Source: QWQI01 sp964608915 | Lineage (GTDB): Bacteria; Planctomycetota; Planctomycetia; Isosphaerales; Isosphaeraceae | Assembly (NCBI GenBank): GCA_964608915.1 | Contig: CAZSQA010000009.1 | Span: forward strand, 62,001 to 126,000 | Reading direction: 5' to 3' | Length of the DNA stretch: 64,000 nt | Shown: one piece after another, positions 18,440 through 26,548 of the stretch | Numbering within the stretch: position 1 is the first letter of the stretch | How the letters are laid out: each line of letters begins with the position of its first letter | Translations under genes and position numbers: made by a program | The notes under the pieces: generated by a model | Seen by the model: only the letters and a program-made list of their open reading frames with translations | Told to the model about the DNA's origin: nothing | Databases searched by the model: none

Positions 18440-18892
18440 ATGCGAACGAACGATCAATTCCCCCATGCGCGTCTGATTTTGCTTTCGCTCGTCGCATTGA
18501 CGATTGGCGCAGTCTCCGTGACCACTTTCGCCGCGTTCCGGGCTTCGGCTCAGGACGATCTCCTCCAGCGCAGAGCGAAACGTGCCACATTCATGCGGAT
18601 GAAGCTCGAATATTCGAAGAACCTGCTTGAATCCCTGACCACCGAAGATTTCGACAAAATCAAGGCGAACGCCAAAGCGCTCAAGGCCATGTCACTGGCC
18701 GCCGAGTGGGAAGTGCCGGAAATCCCCAACGTTCAGGAATATCTGACCTATTCCGCGGACTTTCAAAGGCTCTGCGACGATCTGGCGAAAGCCGCCGACA
18801 AGAAGAGCATCGATGGGGCAACGCTCGGCTTCACCCAGCTTACCGTCAATTGCGTGAAGTGCCATCAGTACGTCCGGTTCAAGAAAAACTGA
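18440..18892 (+). CDS. Exported monohaem cytochrome c-like protein
   Basis: A 150-residue protein. The N-terminus is a signal peptide or membrane anchor (ARLILLSLVALTIGAVSVTTF). The rest is helical with one CxxCH haem site, CVKCH at residues 138-142, very near the C-terminus (total 150). A haem site at the end of a helical protein is the layout of cytochrome c' (four-helix bundle). It may carry electrons or bind gas in the periplasm. It stands alone between two hairpins. Confidence 0.8.
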   Translation: MRTNDQFPHARLILLSLVALTIGAVSVTTFAAFRASAQDDLLQRRAKRATFMRMKLEYSKNLLESLTTEDFDKIKANAKALKAMSLAAEWEVPEIPNVQEYLTYSADFQRLCDDLAKAADKKSIDGATLGFTQLTVNCVKCHQYVRFKKN

Positions 18893-18911
18893 CCTGCCGC
18901 GACGCGTACGC

Positions 18912-18935
18912 CGCCCGGGGCTCATGACCCGGGCG
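18912..18935. terminator. Hairpin between convergent genes
   Basis: An 8-bp GC-only stem CGCCCGGG/CCCGGGCG with an 8-nt loop lies 20 nt past the cytochrome stop and before the end of the minus-strand glycosyltransferase gene. No T run follows, so it is only a possible terminator. Confidence 0.4.
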
Positions 18936-19000
18936 TCCACCGGCACTCCTGATCGGATTTTCCCGTCGATCATGCCTCATGAGGGTTTCGCGCGATCGAC

Positions 19001-20956
19001 TTATCTCTCGCCTGCCACTGACCGTGTACGCTCGGCCTCGAGCGCGGCGGCCTGGGCTTCATCCAGCCGGTAAACGAAAATGGACCAGCCGATCTTCGCG
19101 ACCGGTTCGGCTTTCAGAAAAAAATCGAATGCCGACAATTCCGCTGAATATGGCTCCCAGCGGGCAGGATCGTACACACGCCAGGGCAGGCCATGGGCCA
19201 GTGAGGCGCTCACGGCATAAATTCCGGGCATTAAGGCACCCGCTGCTCGACCTGGCGGCAGCGGCTTGACGGTGCCTGGTCGTGAAGGCGGCAGGAACCA
19301 GTTCAGGGCTGAACCTCGCAACCGGAAGATGTCCGGATTGATTTGCCCGAAATAGGCGATACCGATCGGCTGACCAGGCGCGTTTTCGTCCGCCCAGGCC
19401 TTGAGGTTCACCAGATCCTGACCCCAATCGAGATTCGAATCGATCAGGTGCTCCGACCCCCGATCCGGCCCACCGCCGATGAAGTTGAAATAGGCGAGGA
19501 AATGGGGCGAGACCGATGCTGTCGACCAGATCGATCCGGCGAGACACGCGATCGTCAGCCCGCCGAGCGATCTGCGCAGCCCGGCGGAACTCAGCCCGGC
19601 GACGAATGGCACGATTCGGCCTGCTCCGACATACAGATACGGCAAAGCCGGGAGCACATAGCGAAGACCGATATTGATGTCCGTCAGAAACGTCATCATC
19701 AGGATGGTCGCGACGGGCACGATGAGCATGGCTGTGGCTTCGAAGCGATCCTCGGAACTCCGTTTCCGCTGGATCAGGACGAACATGGAAGCGGCGATGA
19801 GCACCATGAAGCCGGGCGGCGTTTTGATCAGAAATGCGTAAAGGTAGTAATACCACCAGCCTGAGCCGCGTATTTCGCCGTTGAGATAAACCGGATAGCC
19901 TTCGACGGCAGACTCGTCCTCGACGAGGTCCGGACGAACGGTGTAGCGTTTCGGAATGCCTTCGGCATCGATTTTCTGATCGTCGAACCCCAACATGAAA
20001 TCGGCCGGTAAGGGGCAGGGGATCGAGCCCAGCCAGGTGTCCCGGAACCGGTTGATCCGCCGGCTTCCCAAAAGGTCCAGCAGTGCGTTGCCTGTGGCGT
20101 GCAGCCGGGGGCGATTGGCGGGCAATTCTCTTGTCAGCGTGCTGCTATAGAATTCGAAAGTTCCCAGACGCTTGCCCGTGCCTTCGAATCCATAGCCCAG
20201 ATTGACGACGAGGGTGCTGAGGACCGTGACCACGGCGATGTGCGGTAACGCGTTTCTGAAAGTCGACTTGCGATCCTGTTTCGGCACGACGGTCAGCCAA
20301 TGGATCGCCCAGATCGTCGGCCAGAACAGCACGAGCGTCAGCAGGCTGAATTTCGTCAACAGGCAGATCCCGAGCATCGACCCGGCAGTGCAAGCACGCT
20401 TGATATCTGGCTTGCGCACATATCGGACGAACAGAAACGTCGCACCTGTGCCGATAGCCGCGCTTGCGGCGTCGGTCGTGATCAGCCTGCCATGAGCCAG
20501 AAGGTTCGGGCAGATGGACCAGAGCCCGAGGCTCAGCAGCCCGCCCGCCTCGCCATGCACGGATCTCGACCAGAGAAAGACGAAAAGACCGCCGACGGCC
20601 AGAAACAGAGGAATGACCGAACGGGCCGCAGTAAAGAGTTCGAAATAATCGACTGCATGAATCCGTGCGAACTCGTGCCCGAACCCAGCCTTGTTCGGCA
20701 GCTCGTCGGTCCAGTAGCGAGTGCCGTAGAGCCGTGTGCGTTCTTCGTCCGAAAGCCGATTCCGCACAGGCCAGGCTGCCAGAAGTTTGACCAGCGGCGG
20801 GTTATGGTGATAGAGCCGGAAGCTCTTCGTATCCCAATAGCTGATGCCTGCGGGCAGGTGAAGCACCTCGTCGATCGTCGGATTTTCGTGACGCAGGCTC
20901 CACTGGGCAACGAGGAACTGCCCAGCGATCATGCCGATGGCGGCCAGGAGGAACAT
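19001..20956 (-). CDS. Integral membrane glycosyltransferase (GT39/PMT-like, GT-C fold)
   Basis: About 651 residues with 10 or more hydrophobic segments. The first loop has the acid-containing block HENPTIDEVLHLPAGISYW followed by YHHNPPLVKLLAAWP, the pattern of dolichyl- or polyprenyl-phosphate sugar transferases (PMT/ArnT). Late in the protein the periplasmic part has DRGSEHLIDSNLDWGQDLVNLKAW and IAYFGQINPDIFRL, which recur in bacterial members. It probably moves a sugar from a lipid carrier to a protein or glycan outside the membrane. The start is uncertain: ATG 20956 is used, but the frame is open to 21172, with GTGs at 20980 and 21055. Confidence 0.8.
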   Translation of the reverse strand: MFLLAAIGMIAGQFLVAQWSLRHENPTIDEVLHLPAGISYWDTKSFRLYHHNPPLVKLLAAWPVRNRLSDEERTRLYGTRYWTDELPNKAGFGHEFARIHAVDYFELFTAARSVIPLFLAVGGLFVFLWSRSVHGEAGGLLSLGLWSICPNLLAHGRLITTDAASAAIGTGATFLFVRYVRKPDIKRACTAGSMLGICLLTKFSLLTLVLFWPTIWAIHWLTVVPKQDRKSTFRNALPHIAVVTVLSTLVVNLGYGFEGTGKRLGTFEFYSSTLTRELPANRPRLHATGNALLDLLGSRRINRFRDTWLGSIPCPLPADFMLGFDDQKIDAEGIPKRYTVRPDLVEDESAVEGYPVYLNGEIRGSGWWYYYLYAFLIKTPPGFMVLIAASMFVLIQRKRSSEDRFEATAMLIVPVATILMMTFLTDINIGLRYVLPALPYLYVGAGRIVPFVAGLSSAGLRRSLGGLTIACLAGSIWSTASVSPHFLAYFNFIGGGPDRGSEHLIDSNLDWGQDLVNLKAWADENAPGQPIGIAYFGQINPDIFRLRGSALNWFLPPSRPGTVKPLPPGRAAGALMPGIYAVSASLAHGLPWRVYDPARWEPYSAELSAFDFFLKAEPVAKIGWSIFVYRLDEAQAAALEAERTRSVAGER

Positions 20957-21305
20957 GCCCCGTTTCGACGATTCGCTCACGCGGAGATTCGCTTTCTTTC
21001 GCGTATTCGAGTCCGATTCGGCTGAATTTCGCCGGTTCGGAATCGCATTTGGCACTGAATTTTCTAAGTATAACGTTTGTCGAAAAAACAGGCATCGTTT
21101 CGCCGTATCGCTTGAGGTTTCGGCACTTCGTGTAGCGGATCGCAATCTCGCAGGTTCGGAACCGTCGAGCATGGCCCAGCACTCCGGGGCTTTTGCGGTC
21201 TCTCACTCGGATCCCTCCCCATCCTGTCTGTTTTCACGGAATCACGTAACCGACAGCAGCCGATTCGTGCGTTTCCAGTCTCTGCCAAATTCGAGCGTGC
21301 AAGAT
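20957..21305. other. Divergent intergenic region
   Basis: These 349 bases separate the minus-strand glycosyltransferase and the plus-strand PII-like gene. The part at 21055-21095 is A+T-rich and contains TATACT on the minus strand (21067-21072), a possible -10 for the glycosyltransferase without a good -35. No gene is supported here apart from a possible N-terminal extension of the glycosyltransferase. Confidence 0.45.
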
Positions 21306-21680
21306 ATGGAAAATCAATGTATGGAATTTCTGAGGATTCTGGTCGATTCCCACCTGGTCGAATCGGTCCTCAAGTGTCTTGAGGGCGTCGAGATCGAATC
21401 GCTGACGCTCCGCAACGTGCAGGAGTCCAGGTGCGATTCGTTCCGCGGGATCCACGGCAGGTTCGTGACGAACGTGGTCGCCCAGATGGACATCTTTGCC
21501 TGCTCACGCTGCCGCGAGACGATCTTGCGGCGAATCGACTATCTGCGCAAGCCGCTCGAAATCGAAGTGACGTGCCAGGTCGTCCGTTCTTCATCCGGGA
21601 ATGCTTACGAGCCGGGGGGCAGTCCGCTTGCGGGCGTGCACCTCCAGATCCGTCATGATCAGAGCGAATCGGTGAACTGA
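21306..21680 (+). CDS. Small PII/ferredoxin-like-fold protein of unknown function
   Basis: A 124-residue protein. The pattern MEFLRILVDSHLVESVLKCL, then IESLTLRNVQE, RGIHGRFVTNVVAQMDIFAC, RCRETILRRI and LEIEVTCQVV follows the beta-alpha-beta-beta-alpha-beta order of GlnB/PII proteins. There the first strand-helix, the YR-containing T-loop base and the VVPD-like fourth strand occur at the same spacing. The uridylylated Tyr and the ATP-binding loops of true PII are not evident. It may therefore be a divergent PII-like sensor, or another ferredoxin-like fold. It lies just upstream of the tRNA-Gly/tig operon. Confidence 0.65.
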   Translation: MENQCMEFLRILVDSHLVESVLKCLEGVEIESLTLRNVQESRCDSFRGIHGRFVTNVVAQMDIFACSRCRETILRRIDYLRKPLEIEVTCQVVRSSSGNAYEPGGSPLAGVHLQIRHDQSESVN

Positions 21681-21821
21681 TCCGGTCGAAGTCATGGACC
21701 CGGCATGACGAATTTCAGGCATTTGGGCGGTCCGAGCCGAGTTCCGAAGTGTGCGTGGCGTCTTAATGTCTTGTTCTTGAAGAGATTGTGACGAATTCGC
21801 TGAATTCGTGCAGGAAAGTTC

Positions 21822-21850
21822 TTGAAATCACCCGTCGTGAACGATATAAA
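21822..21850 (+). promoter_or_regulatory. Sigma-70-type promoter of the tRNA-Gly / tig / clpP unit
   Basis: TTGAAA at 21822-21827 and TATAAA at 21845-21850 with a 17-nt spacer form the best promoter match in the window. The predicted start is near 21857, about 29 nt before the tRNA 5' end. It probably serves the tRNA and may read through into tig, whose ATG is 78 nt past the tRNA. Confidence 0.65.
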
Positions 21851-21885
21851 AGTTGTGAGAAATGACACGTCATTTCCGACCCCTC

Positions 21886-21957
21886 GCGGGAGTAGCTCAG
21901 GGGTAGAGCACCACGTTGCCAACGTGGTTGTCGTGGGTTCAAATCCCATCTCCCGCT
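21886..21957 (+). tRNA. tRNA-Gly (anticodon GCC)
   Basis: A 72-nt cloverleaf: acceptor stem GCGGGAG/CTCCCGC, D arm GCTC...GAGC, anticodon stem CCACG/CGTGG with loop TTGCCAA (anticodon GCC), T arm GTGGG-TTCAAAT-CCCAT, and discriminator T. The CCA end is not encoded. It is placed between a strong promoter and tig. Confidence 0.97.
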
Positions 21958-22035
21958 CTTTCGTATTGTACTACCCTGAAGGGTTGCGTGATCTTCGCTG
22001 GTCATGCAACTTTTTCGTTTCAGGATTGCTGATCG

Positions 22036-23505
22036 ATGACCACCAGTGATGAATCTGTGGCGACCCTGCAGGGTCAGGACGAGTCTTCGGATCTCTTGGC
22101 GCCTCGTAAGGTGAAATACTCGGCCACGATCACCGAATCGGGGCCGTGCCGAAAGCGAATCGACGTGTCGATCCCCGAAGAGGAGATCGCCGTTCAGATG
22201 CAGGAATCGGTCGGCGATATCCGCAAGGAAGCGCAAGTTCCCGGATTTCGGCCGGGCCGCGTTCCGAAGGTTCTTCTCGAACGCCGATTCAAGAAGGAAG
22301 TTGCCGATCGCGTCAAAACGGGTCTTATGGTGACCGTTCTCGGGCAGATCGAGAAGGATCATTCGCTGAGCCTGATTTCGCAGCCCAAGCTGGACTTCGA
22401 ATCCGTCGAGCTGCCCGAGAAGGGCGCGATGGCGTTTCATATGGAAGTGGAAGTCCGCCCGGACTTCGCGGTTCCCGGCTACGAGTCCCTAACGGTGAAG
22501 CGTCCGACGCGTGACCTGACGGACTCCGATGCCGACGAGCATTTCCGCTCGTTCCTCGAACGCTATGCCGACGTGGTTCCGAAGACCGAAGGCGGCGCTG
22601 AGCCTGGCGATATACTGATCGCTGATCTGACTTTCAAGAAGGGTTCGGAGACGGTCAATACCGCTCCGGATATTCAGTTCCGGCTTCAGCCCGAGCTTCG
22701 CTTTCAGGACGGCCGCGTGCCGGATTGCGGCAAGGCTCTCAAGGGGGTCAAGGCGGGCGAATCCCGTACGACCAAAGCCATCGTGGGTTCCTCATCGGCC
22801 GACGAGTCGCTCCGTGGCCAGGAAATCGACGTGAACTTCGAAGTCAAGGACATCAAGTTCCTGCGGACACCGAAGGTCGACGCCGAGTTCCTCTACAACA
22901 TCGGATTCGACTCCGAAGTCGAACTGCGTGACGCACTCAAGCGGGTTCTGCACAGCCGCTACGAATCGAATCGCAAGCTCGCGGTCCGCAAGGATTTGAT
23001 GGATCAGCTGATCGCAGCCGTGCCGTTCGAACTTCCGAAGGACCTGGTTGGCCGCCAGACACGCGACACGCTTCGCAAGCGGCTGATGGACCTTCGTGAA
23101 TCGGGCCTTTCGGACGCTCAGATCCGGGCGAAGGAAGCCGAACTTCGCGCTAATGCGTATGAGTCGACGATTCGCGGGCTGAAGGAATACTTCATTCTCG
23201 ACAAGATCGCCGATGCCGTCGGAATCAAGGTCGAGGAGTCCGACGTCGAAGAAGAAATCGCCCGCATGGCCGAGCGGGAAGACGTCAGCCCCCGCCGCAT
23301 CCGTGCCCGTCTCGAGAAAGAGAATGCCCTCGATTTTCTGGCGATTCAGATCATCGAGAACAAGACGATCGAGCATATCCTCTCGAAGGTCACGATCGAA
23401 GACGTGGTGATGGAAGACGAGAAGGAAATCGAAACCGTCGAGGAGTCTGCCACTCCGGGCGGTCTGGCGGATCCCGAGGCTGAGTCCTCCGAATCCACCT
23501 CTTGA
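22036..23505 (+). CDS. tig: Trigger factor, ribosome-associated chaperone and prolyl isomerase
   Basis: A 489-residue trigger factor that binds at the ribosome exit tunnel (L23) and protects nascent chains. The ribosome-binding loop appears as VPGFRPGRVPKVLLERRF near residues 70-87, the form of the GFRxGKxP signature. A PPIase-like domain follows at about 185-275 (GDILIADLTFKKG, GESRTTKAIV), then a long charged helical C-terminal domain with LRKRLMDLRESGLS and the typical tail. The very N-terminal 20 residues and the acidic C-terminus are extensions. It is followed by two clpP genes, the common tig-clpP order. Confidence 0.95.
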   Translation: MTTSDESVATLQGQDESSDLLAPRKVKYSATITESGPCRKRIDVSIPEEEIAVQMQESVGDIRKEAQVPGFRPGRVPKVLLERRFKKEVADRVKTGLMVTVLGQIEKDHSLSLISQPKLDFESVELPEKGAMAFHMEVEVRPDFAVPGYESLTVKRPTRDLTDSDADEHFRSFLERYADVVPKTEGGAEPGDILIADLTFKKGSETVNTAPDIQFRLQPELRFQDGRVPDCGKALKGVKAGESRTTKAIVGSSSADESLRGQEIDVNFEVKDIKFLRTPKVDAEFLYNIGFDSEVELRDALKRVLHSRYESNRKLAVRKDLMDQLIAAVPFELPKDLVGRQTRDTLRKRLMDLRESGLSDAQIRAKEAELRANAYESTIRGLKEYFILDKIADAVGIKVEESDVEEEIARMAEREDVSPRRIRARLEKENALDFLAIQIIENKTIEHILSKVTIEDVVMEDEKEIETVEESATPGGLADPEAESSESTS

Positions 23506-23681
23506 TTCTCGACTTTTCAGGGCGACAATTCGTATGATACGAGAGCCATCCACACGGATGGCTTTCGTGACAAATGGTCGAGCGGGGGTTATGAGGATCC
23601 CCGTCCCGGTCAATGTCCGTTTTGCGATGGAACGTCCGCACCATCGCAATCCTCAACCGCTTCGGAAGGATCGCGACTGAA

Positions 23682-24377
23682 ATGATTGATCCGTTCGCCA
23701 TGGTCGATCCGCAACTTCAACGCTACAGGGATTATTCCCGTCAGCGTCAGATGGGTCTGGGCGACCTGCTCCTGGAGAATCGTATCGTGTTCCTCGAAGG
23801 CGTGATCAATGACGCCGTCGCGAACATGCTCGTGATGAAGTTTCTGTATCTCCAGTACGAAAATCGCAATCAGGGCATCAATTTCTACATCAACAGTCCG
23901 GGCGGCAGCGTTTCCAGCACTCTCGCCATTTATGACACCATGCAGTTCATCGACTGCCCGATTTCGACGTACTGCATCGGCATGGCTGCCAGCGGTGCGG
24001 CCGTTCTTCTGAGTGGCGGCACGAAGGGCAAGCGTTATGCTCTGCCCAACTCGAAGGTGATGATTCACCAGCCTTACGGCCAGGTCGGCGGGCAGGTGTC
24101 GGACATCGAGATTCAAGCTGAGGAAATCCTCAAAAGCAAGAAGGTCATCAACGAGATCCTCGCTCGCCATACCGGCCAGCCTTACGACCGTGTCGCAAAG
24201 GACACGGAACGCGACCGCTATCTGAGCGCGGCCGAGGCCAAGGAATACGGTATCGTCGATCAGGTGGTCGGCAAGATCGCTCCGGGATCCACGGGGCTGG
24301 TCGCCAAGCCTGGCGACGGCGGCCCGGAACGTGGCGGCGACTCGGCCGGCATGTCGCCCTCGGGCGCGACTCGATAA
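23682..24377 (+). CDS. clpP: ATP-dependent Clp protease proteolytic subunit, first copy
   Basis: A 231-residue ClpP serine peptidase when started at ATG 23682 (MIDPFAMVDPQ); ATG 23613 would add 23 residues. The triad is Ser104 (GMAASGAAVLL), His129 (VMIHQP) and Asp174 (AKDTERDRY). The Ser motif has Gly-Ala after Ser where Met-Gly is usual. The C-terminal tail is Gly-rich and longer than in typical ClpP. It lies 176 nt after tig and 93 nt before a second clpP. It probably forms mixed rings with that copy. Confidence 0.93.
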   Translation: MIDPFAMVDPQLQRYRDYSRQRQMGLGDLLLENRIVFLEGVINDAVANMLVMKFLYLQYENRNQGINFYINSPGGSVSSTLAIYDTMQFIDCPISTYCIGMAASGAAVLLSGGTKGKRYALPNSKVMIHQPYGQVGGQVSDIEIQAEEILKSKKVINEILARHTGQPYDRVAKDTERDRYLSAAEAKEYGIVDQVVGKIAPGSTGLVAKPGDGGPERGGDSAGMSPSGATR

Positions 24378-24470
24378 CCGACCTGCTTCGCTTTCATCCT
24401 GTCAGATCCTGACGCACGGACAGATCCGCTCGGACTGAGAGTCCGTACAATCCGCTGAGGTTTCTCGAAA

Positions 24471-25085
24471 ATGCCCCTGGTACCGATCGTCATCGAACGT
24501 AGCGGCCGCGAAGAGCGGGCGATGGATATTTATTCCCGCCTCCTTCAGGACCGGATCATCATTCTCGGAACGGCTATCGACGACACCGTGGCCAATCTTG
24601 TCGTCGCTCAGTTGCTCGTCCTATCTCACCAGGACGATAAGGCTGATATCCACTTGTATATCAACAGCCCTGGCGGCAGCGTGACTGCCGGCATGGCCAT
24701 ATACGACACCATGCAGTACATTCCGAACGACGTCGCGACCTACTGCATGGGGCAATGTGCCAGCATGGGTTCGCTGCTTCTGGCGGCCGGTGCTGCTGGC
24801 AAACGTTCCAGCCTTCCGCATGGTCGGATCATGATCCACCAACCTCTGGCGGGCATGGAAGGCACGGCGACCGAAATTCTGATCCACGCCGAAGAATTCC
24901 TGCGAATGAAAAAGCAGCTCAACGGCATCTATCAGAAGCACACGGGGCAATCGCTCGAACGACTGGAATCCGACACGGACCGTGACCGGTTCATGTCGGC
25001 GGAAGAAGCCCGGGATTATGGTCTCATAGACCGTGTTCTCGAGCACCAGCCGAAAATTCCGCTGAATCCTGACGCGATCCGGTAA
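24471..25085 (+). CDS. clpP: ATP-dependent Clp protease proteolytic subunit, second copy
   Basis: A 204-residue ClpP with canonical active site: Ser98 (GQCASMGSLLL), His123 (IMIHQPLAG) and Asp168 (ESDTDRDRF). The N-terminal loop PLVPIVIERSGREERAMDIYSRLL is the normal ClpP start, so ATG 24471 is firm. It works with ClpX or ClpA unfoldases, neither of which is in the window. It is the last gene of the tig-clpP-clpP unit and ends 46 nt before a strong terminator. Confidence 0.96.
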   Translation: MPLVPIVIERSGREERAMDIYSRLLQDRIIILGTAIDDTVANLVVAQLLVLSHQDDKADIHLYINSPGGSVTAGMAIYDTMQYIPNDVATYCMGQCASMGSLLLAAGAAGKRSSLPHGRIMIHQPLAGMEGTATEILIHAEEFLRMKKQLNGIYQKHTGQSLERLESDTDRDRFMSAEEARDYGLIDRVLEHQPKIPLNPDAIR

Positions 25086-25131
25086 TCGCTGGAACCTGCA
25101 TCGCGGCTTCGAATGCTCGATTGATCGAATT

Positions 25132-25167
25132 GACCCCGGGGACGTTTCGCCCCCGGGGTCGTTTCTT
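25132..25167 (+). terminator. Rho-independent terminator after clpP
   Basis: A perfect 10-bp stem GACCCCGGGG/CCCCGGGGTC (25132-25141 with 25151-25160) has a 9-nt loop and is followed by GTTTCTT. It ends the tig-clpP-clpP operon and also faces the end of the convergent sugar-transferase gene. Confidence 0.85.
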
Positions 25168-25211
25168 GTGCCTGCATGTTTTCGTTTCGAGAAACCGGGT
25201 GGCTTGGTCGA

Positions 25212-26345
25212 TCAAGGCCACCGCTGGCGGCGTTCCCACCAGGCTCGTGAGCGGGGGATCCAGGTGATTCGGCCCAGGACGACGTGTTCGATGGTCATCC
25301 AGAGGATGCGAATATCCAGCCAGAATGACCAGCGCTGAATGTAGTCCAGGTCATATTGCAACCGCTTCCTGATGCTGGTTCGGCCGCGCCATCCGTGCAC
25401 CTGGGCCCATCCTGTCATGCCGACGGGCATGGCATGTCGAAGGTCATAGTCCGGAAGGACCTGGCGGAATTCATCGATAAATACGGGCCGTTCCGGGCGC
25501 GGGCCTACGAGGCTCATGTCACCGCGGAGGACATTCCAGAGCTGGGGAAGCTCGTCCAGATTGGTCTTTCGAAGGAATTGTCCGAACCGGGTGCATCGGG
25601 TGTCGGCCGAGCTTGCCCAGATCGGCCCTGTTTCCTTCTCGGCATCCCGGCGCATACTGCGGAATTTCAGAATCCGGAACGGCTTGCCGCCCCGACCGAT
25701 ACGGATCTGGCTGTAAAGGACCGGTCTTCCGGAGCTGATCAGCACGCCGAACGCGACGACGGCCAGGATCGGTGTCAGCAGTGCGATCGCGAGCGACGCG
25801 ACGACGACATCCATGCATCGTTTCAAGGCCGGGCCGCTGATCCTGCGTGTTTTGAACAGCATGATCTGGTCCGGTATCGCGGGCGTCGCTTTCTCCGGAG
25901 CGGGCGGTGCGGCAATGGCAGGGTCCGGCATCCAGATGACCGTAACGCCAGCCGCGCGCAGCATGGTGATCTGCCGGCGCAGGCGAGTCATGGACCCTTC
26001 GGCCTGTGTGATGACGACGTGAGTCGGCCTGTTCGATTCGATCAGGCGTGGCAAGTCGTGGATTCTTCCCAGCACGGGTATCGGTTCGCATCCGGGGTCG
26101 ATCACAAGCTGGCGGGTGCGTGAAAGTGGGCCACGTGGCCGTTCGTGGCCGGCATCGACGTAACCCAGAACCATGGGCGAAGCGATGACGCTGTCGGATA
26201 GCCGGACCCGGCGCGAAGCGTAACGCGAATCCGCCCTGGACCCGATGATCAGCACACGAGCCTGCGGAGTGGTGGGCAAACTCGTGAAGACGGCGGGTTC
26301 GTTCGCGAAAGGAGCTGGCTGGCCTGTTGGGGTCAAGGTGTCCAT
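25212..26345 (-). CDS. Undecaprenyl-phosphate sugar phosphotransferase (WcaJ/WbaP-type)
   Basis: Starts surface-polysaccharide synthesis by loading a sugar-1-phosphate on undecaprenyl phosphate at the inner membrane. The C-terminal 200 residues are a bacterial sugar transferase domain: KRCMDVVVASLAIALLTPIL (the re-entrant membrane helix), then YSQIRIGRGGKPFRILKFRSM, RKTNLDELPQLWNVLRGDMS, LVGPRPERPVF and GMTGWAQVHG. The N-terminal 150 residues look like a CoA-binding/Rossmann module (ARVLIIGSRADSR) without the usual four extra membrane helices. ATG 26345 is chosen (AAAGAGA upstream); the frame opens to 26555 but would then overlap the divergent GT2 gene. Confidence 0.9.
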   Translation of the reverse strand: MDTLTPTGQPAPFANEPAVFTSLPTTPQARVLIIGSRADSRYASRRVRLSDSVIASPMVLGYVDAGHERPRGPLSRTRQLVIDPGCEPIPVLGRIHDLPRLIESNRPTHVVITQAEGSMTRLRRQITMLRAAGVTVIWMPDPAIAAPPAPEKATPAIPDQIMLFKTRRISGPALKRCMDVVVASLAIALLTPILAVVAFGVLISSGRPVLYSQIRIGRGGKPFRILKFRSMRRDAEKETGPIWASSADTRCTRFGQFLRKTNLDELPQLWNVLRGDMSLVGPRPERPVFIDEFRQVLPDYDLRHAMPVGMTGWAQVHGWRGRTSIRKRLQYDLDYIQRWSFWLDIRILWMTIEHVVLGRITWIPRSRAWWERRQRWP

Positions 26346-26548
26346 CCGATGCGTCTCTTTCTCGACGTGGCGTAAGCGTTCGCGGGATGCGTCAGGACGA
26401 TTTCCGTGTTCTGGCCTCGACATGGGGCGTCTCATCCGAAAGGGCGTTGACTGACGCGACTCCCGGGGTTTAGTGTCTTGATCTCGGCCGATCGGTTCGC
26501 CCGGGAACTTCGGTCGTCGTTCGGAGTCGAATTTCCCGTGGATGATCG

